Source: Hydractinia symbiolongicarpus (taxonomy: Eukaryota > Cnidaria > Hydrozoa > Anthoathecata > Hydractiniidae). Taken from it: a DNA stretch of 64,000 bases. The notes beneath the pieces are model-generated. The model did not search any database, was not told the DNA's origin, and saw only the letters and a program-made list of their open reading frames with translations. The translations under genes were made by a program, and so were the position numbers. Positions 60,993 to 64,000 of the stretch are shown one piece after another. Every line of letters starts with the position of its first letter. Position 1 is the stretch's first letter. The stretch is taken from the NCBI RefSeq assembly GCF_029227915.1, contig NC_079887.1, positions 12,588,001-12,652,000 of the forward strand, in the 5' to 3' direction.

Positions 60993-61445
60993 TGATAACT
61001 ATAGAAAAACATATAAAAGGTCTTTCTTTATGCAGTCTTAAAGTAAAAAAGTTTTCTAAATGTGATAACCATATTTCCAACTCAATTACTCAGGTTTTAT
61101 AAAAAAAACTACAGGCATATTTATAATTTCTAAAAAGCATACCTACCAAGTAAATATTCCTAACATCAAACATATATGCTAATCACCATCCACAAAAATC
61201 TTATCTGTTGCAAGAACGCACTACTAACGCCCTTTCTTAAAGAACCTTATTTATATTATAGTAAAAGCACTGGAATCTCTTCCAAACAGGCTATATTGAT
61301 ATTATTTATATTGCTTTAAACGTCTGTTGCTGCAAATATTTTGTAAATCTCCTACATATATTTATTAAAGGAGTAGTGTCATAAAGCTTTTAAAAAAAGT
61401 TTAGCAGATTCCAAGTATAAAAAAAAGTTTAGAAATATAGTTATA

Positions 61446-61479
61446 CTAGCCGGGTAAACCCGGCGTCGAAACGCCGGGG
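61446..61479 (-). other. Helitron 3' terminus: hairpin plus CTAG
   Basis: On the minus strand CCCGGCG-TTTCGA-CGCCGGG (61478-61459) is a perfect 7-bp GC stem. It is followed by nine bases and then CTAG (61449-61446) and a target T. A second overlapping palindrome, CCGGGTTTACCCGG, could compete with the first stem. The surroundings are very AT-rich, so this GC block stands out. Confidence 0.65.
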
Positions 61480-62199
61480 TAAGCCATCAGTGACGAAGAA
61501 ACGTAGAAAGAAAAACATACCTTACATAATTCCGGCCTTAAATTTCTAAAGCAGAAATTCATTTTTGATGTTATCTACAAAAAAAAGGAAAAAATCAACA
61601 CTTATGCAGATACAAAATTGATAGGTTCAGGGAAGAATACAATGGCCGGGTAATAGTAAATAAAAAACTCTCTATATTATCAATTATTAAAACAACTATA
61701 ACTGTACTATAACTGTACTATAATAACAACTTAACGGTATGAAGAAAAAACAAAAATACGCTAATAGGCAGCAAACATAGTTTCTTAATTTTTGACAAAA
61801 GTTTTTTAAGTATCAAATTTTTGGAAATAAGATATAAATATTAAAAATATTGATACTAACTATGCATCAGACTATACAAACACTATTACTTTATCTGCAA
61901 AATATTGATGATCAAAAATTGACTTTAATGCGAAACTATGAAAAAGTAAGCAAACTTTGAGAGAAGACTTATAAAGAGATGAAATTTAATGCAAACTACA
62001 TGTCAAAACTGGAAAAATTATGGAACAATATTAAAGAGATAATAAAAAATAAATACAATTGAAACGCAAGTAATATCGATCACTGACACACAGGGGAGTG
62101 AAATATTTCAAAATCAATTAAAGTATTTTAAAGTATATATGAAAGTGGTTACCGATCAACGGTATTCCACCTTAATAGAACACATCCCCTGTTGTATCA

Positions 62200-62355
62200 G
62201 GATCGATTTCGCCCCTTCTTCGCGAGTAGGATGCCCAGGCTGCTCCCGCCAGCGGAAGCCCTCGCGGTCCCTGCCCCCGAGGCGACGCCACACAAGGTAT
62301 GACGCCCTTGACCTGGGTCCTGGGTTGCCTCTGCGACACCGCAGGTATGCTTTGT
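62200..62355. other. GC-rich island
   Basis: About 150 bp rich in G and C (GCTCCCGCCAGCGGAAGCCC, CCCCCGAGGCGACGCC, CTGGGTCCTGGGTTGCC) in DNA that is otherwise about two thirds A+T. The plus frame through it (62139-62357) is Arg/Pro-rich with no recognised domain, and no tRNA or rRNA fold is recognised. It may be cargo captured by the Helitron or a foreign repeat. Confidence 0.4.
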
Positions 62356-62475
62356 AAGATAGATCCTAAAATACGAAAAAGATTATACTATATAAAAATG
62401 AACTTAAATATATAAATATAAGACTCAATTTTTTCAATGCAACAATGTGATGAGAATATGTGAGAGAATTAGAAC

Positions 62476-62748
62476 TTATGGTATGGTAATAAAAGGGTGC
62501 CTTATCGTGCTAAGGTTTTTCTGACTTGATGCAGGTGTTGTTGTCGTTGTCGCTGTGGTTGTTGTTGTTGCAGCTGTAGTTGTTGTGGCAACTGATGTTG
62601 CAAGTGACGCTGTTACTGCTGTTGTTGTGGATGTTTCGCTTCCAGACGATAGTCGTGGTGAAGCAGCAGTGTTTTCACTGCCAAACTTTTTATAAAGTGA
62701 CATTTTTAGGTAGCCTAAAAATAAATTATTATTTAAATAAAGTTGCAT
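62476..62748 (-). CDS. Thr/Ala/Ser-rich repeat frame
   Basis: A 90-codon minus frame; a more likely start is the inner Met of MSLYKKFGSE (about 62703). After ~20 ordinary residues it becomes a low-complexity stretch of Thr with Ala and Ser (SETSTTTAVTASLATSVATT and several TTTTT runs), made of ACA/ACN codons. It then ends in NLSTIRHPFITIP. On the DNA level this is an expanded GTT/GTN trinucleotide repeat (62530-62630). It may be a short exon carried in the Helitron or a chance frame over a microsatellite. Confidence 0.25.
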   Translation of the reverse strand: MQLYLNNNLFLGYLKMSLYKKFGSENTAASPRLSSGSETSTTTAVTASLATSVATTTTAATTTTTATTTTTPASSQKNLSTIRHPFITIP

Positions 62749-63559
62749 GAATATAAGGAAGACATAATTTGCACAACTGAATATACATATACAGTTACAT
62801 AAATATTGATTGCCTTAAGTAAAGGGAGACGATATATAATTCCTGCAAACAGAATACCTCTAAGGCAACCCTGGCTTTCAGTTTGTGAACTTTAACTGGA
62901 CTTTAAAAAAGTGAATTTAGTAGAATAAAGTTCTTTAAGTTAGAAAGGGCTACAAAGTTTTAAATTTAATCACCCTTAAATTAAATTATGTTTATATAAT
63001 TGCGAGCTCGAAAAATTTGTTTATTTATAAATCCAGCTAAAATTGACGTAACGGGGTGCACCTCGAGAAGGTAAGCCATTGGATTTCGCACCCCACCTAT
63101 GAGAGAAGAAAAACATACATTTGCACAATAAAATATGACGCAAATTCTCACAGGCAGTGGACAACAATATTTTACAGTGTAGGAGATAGAGGTTCTTCTA
63201 AGAGGATATACAATTTAGTTTAGCAACACCGCGTGCGACAACTGTGTGCCACAAAGATCAAGTAGACGCGGCACTTGTTCAGGCGTAAACACACACTTTA
63301 ATCATTGAAGTTGAGAAACTATCTCCGATTAAAGCTAGAGACAGAACATGCTAACACTGTCAACACACCTATTAAGGCATGAGAACACCTGAAACCCATC
63401 ATATAATGGTCACGTAGGCAATACACAACTTTGATAAGCACCAAATCAAAATTGTAAGTTGCTTATTAAAATTATGTGATTGCAGGGTAATGTTACAGGC
63501 AACATAACACTAACCAATACTTGAAAACTTAGTGTTGCATCAAAGCAAAACATGAAAAA

Positions 63560-64000
63560 TTATAATACTTGTGGAAAAACAATATTTTTTGTAAAACACC
63601 TATCTCCTACATAACCTTGCTTAAAAGTATTAACAATCTGTACCTTTACTGCTTGGAATGACCGAGCACGTGAAAATGCAACATAAAGTTGGCCATGACT
63701 AAAGCAAGGTCTACGTAAAAATTTCTCAAAAGTTTGGCCCTGACTCTTATTTATAGTCAATGCGTAAGACAGTCTTAAAGGAAATTGGGTGCGTTTAATT
63801 TGAAAGGGTAGATTTGTATCATTTGGACAGAGGGACACTCTCGGAATTATGACACGATCACCTCTACGAATACCAGTACGAATTTCACAATCGATAACAT
63901 TTGCACGCAGATTACGAACCATTAACCTTGTACCATTACAAAGACCGTCTTTAAGGGACAGATTTCTCAACAACATTACAACACATCCAGCTTTGACATT
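63560..64000 (-). CDS. Helitron Pif1-type helicase, C-terminal part (open at window edge)
   Basis: The minus frame is open from the right edge and ends at 63560. It reads VKAGCVVMLLRNLSLKDGLC, NGTRLMVRNL, then RGDRVIIPRVSLCPND, PFQIKRTQFPLRLSYALTIN, KSQGQTFEK, GQLYVAFSRARSFQAVKV and NTFKQGYVGDR. These are the last Pif1/RecD-like helicase motifs: the LLRNL box, the FPLRLSYALTINKSQGQT motif (V) and LYVAFSRAR (motif VI with its Arg). All are intact, in contrast with the left Helitron. The upstream Rep part lies outside the window, so activity cannot be judged. Confidence 0.9.
   Translation of the reverse strand, partial: NVKAGCVVMLLRNLSLKDGLCNGTRLMVRNLRANVIDCEIRTGIRRGDRVIIPRVSLCPNDTNLPFQIKRTQFPLRLSYALTINKSQGQTFEKFLRRPCFSHGQLYVAFSRARSFQAVKVQIVNTFKQGYVGDRCFTKNIVFPQVL

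Larger units (their letters stand above)
61446..64000 (-). mobile_element. Helitron on the minus strand, 3' part
   Basis: The element runs off the right edge of the window. Its Pif1 C-terminal coding part is at 63560-64000. Its 3' terminus is at 61446, where the minus strand ends in a GC hairpin and CTAG followed by T, as expected for Helitrons (hairpin, CTRR, insertion between A and T). The ~2.1 kb between is non-coding or carries cargo: a Thr-repeat frame and a GC-rich island. Assignment of the terminus to this very element is inferred from orientation and distance. Confidence 0.6.

Noticed and set aside
10478-64000. That the two Helitron pieces (left ends at PPHQLN, right starts at VKAGC) are halves of one split element
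   Set aside because: They lie on opposite strands and differ in decay, and the right piece starts there only because the window ends.

Overview
The window looks like AT-rich, intron-containing eukaryotic DNA, most likely from a cnidarian (perhaps a hydrozoan). This rests on the transposon families (Helitron, Penelope-like elements with GIY-YIG endonucleases, a copia-like element, pogo-like MITEs), the GT-AG introns and the base composition. It is an inference and cannot be proved from the sequence alone. Only a few host genes are visible; most of the window is nested, decayed mobile DNA and one large tandem array.

Left part (1-12243). A single-C2H2 zinc-finger ORF (84-380, minus) is followed by a divergent BTB/BACK-like exon (3412-4092, minus) between copies of a dispersed repeat family. 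A decayed Helitron (6708-10478, plus) carries recognisable Rep and Pif1-type helicase segments, broken by many stops. It is cut off inside the helicase by a Penelope-like element (10479-12108, plus) with reverse transcriptase and GIY-YIG endonuclease remnants.

Centre (12244-40325). Eight head-to-tail copies of a 3.50-3.53 kb unit fill 28 kb. Each unit carries a minus-strand fragment of a second RT/GIY-YIG element, a ~558-bp insertion in that fragment flanked by 33-bp direct repeats, parts of the dispersed repeat family, a stem-loop, and a preserved 95-codon ORF with two predicted membrane segments. The left array border lies inside the GIY-YIG coding sequence: its continuation (12104-12243) occurs only once, outside the array. 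Indels and substitutions split the copies into groups (1-4 against 5-8, with 6/7 and 5/8 as closer pairs), as expected from stepwise unequal exchange.

Right part (40326-64000). It holds another copy of the dispersed repeat, a 21-bp minisatellite, an internally deleted copia-like element (minus), and a Penelope-like 5' fragment interrupted by a 174-bp MITE. A 26-bp perfect-stem hairpin follows (50490-50550). The clearest host gene is a three-exon rhodanese-domain protein (51205-53261, minus) whose splice phases all fit. Next come a BTB-domain gene (about 58658-60992, minus) with two apparent single-base shifts and a 494-bp pogo-like MITE in its intron. The window ends in the 3' part of a minus-strand Helitron whose Pif1 C-terminal region runs off the right edge and whose hairpin-CTAG terminus lies at 61446.
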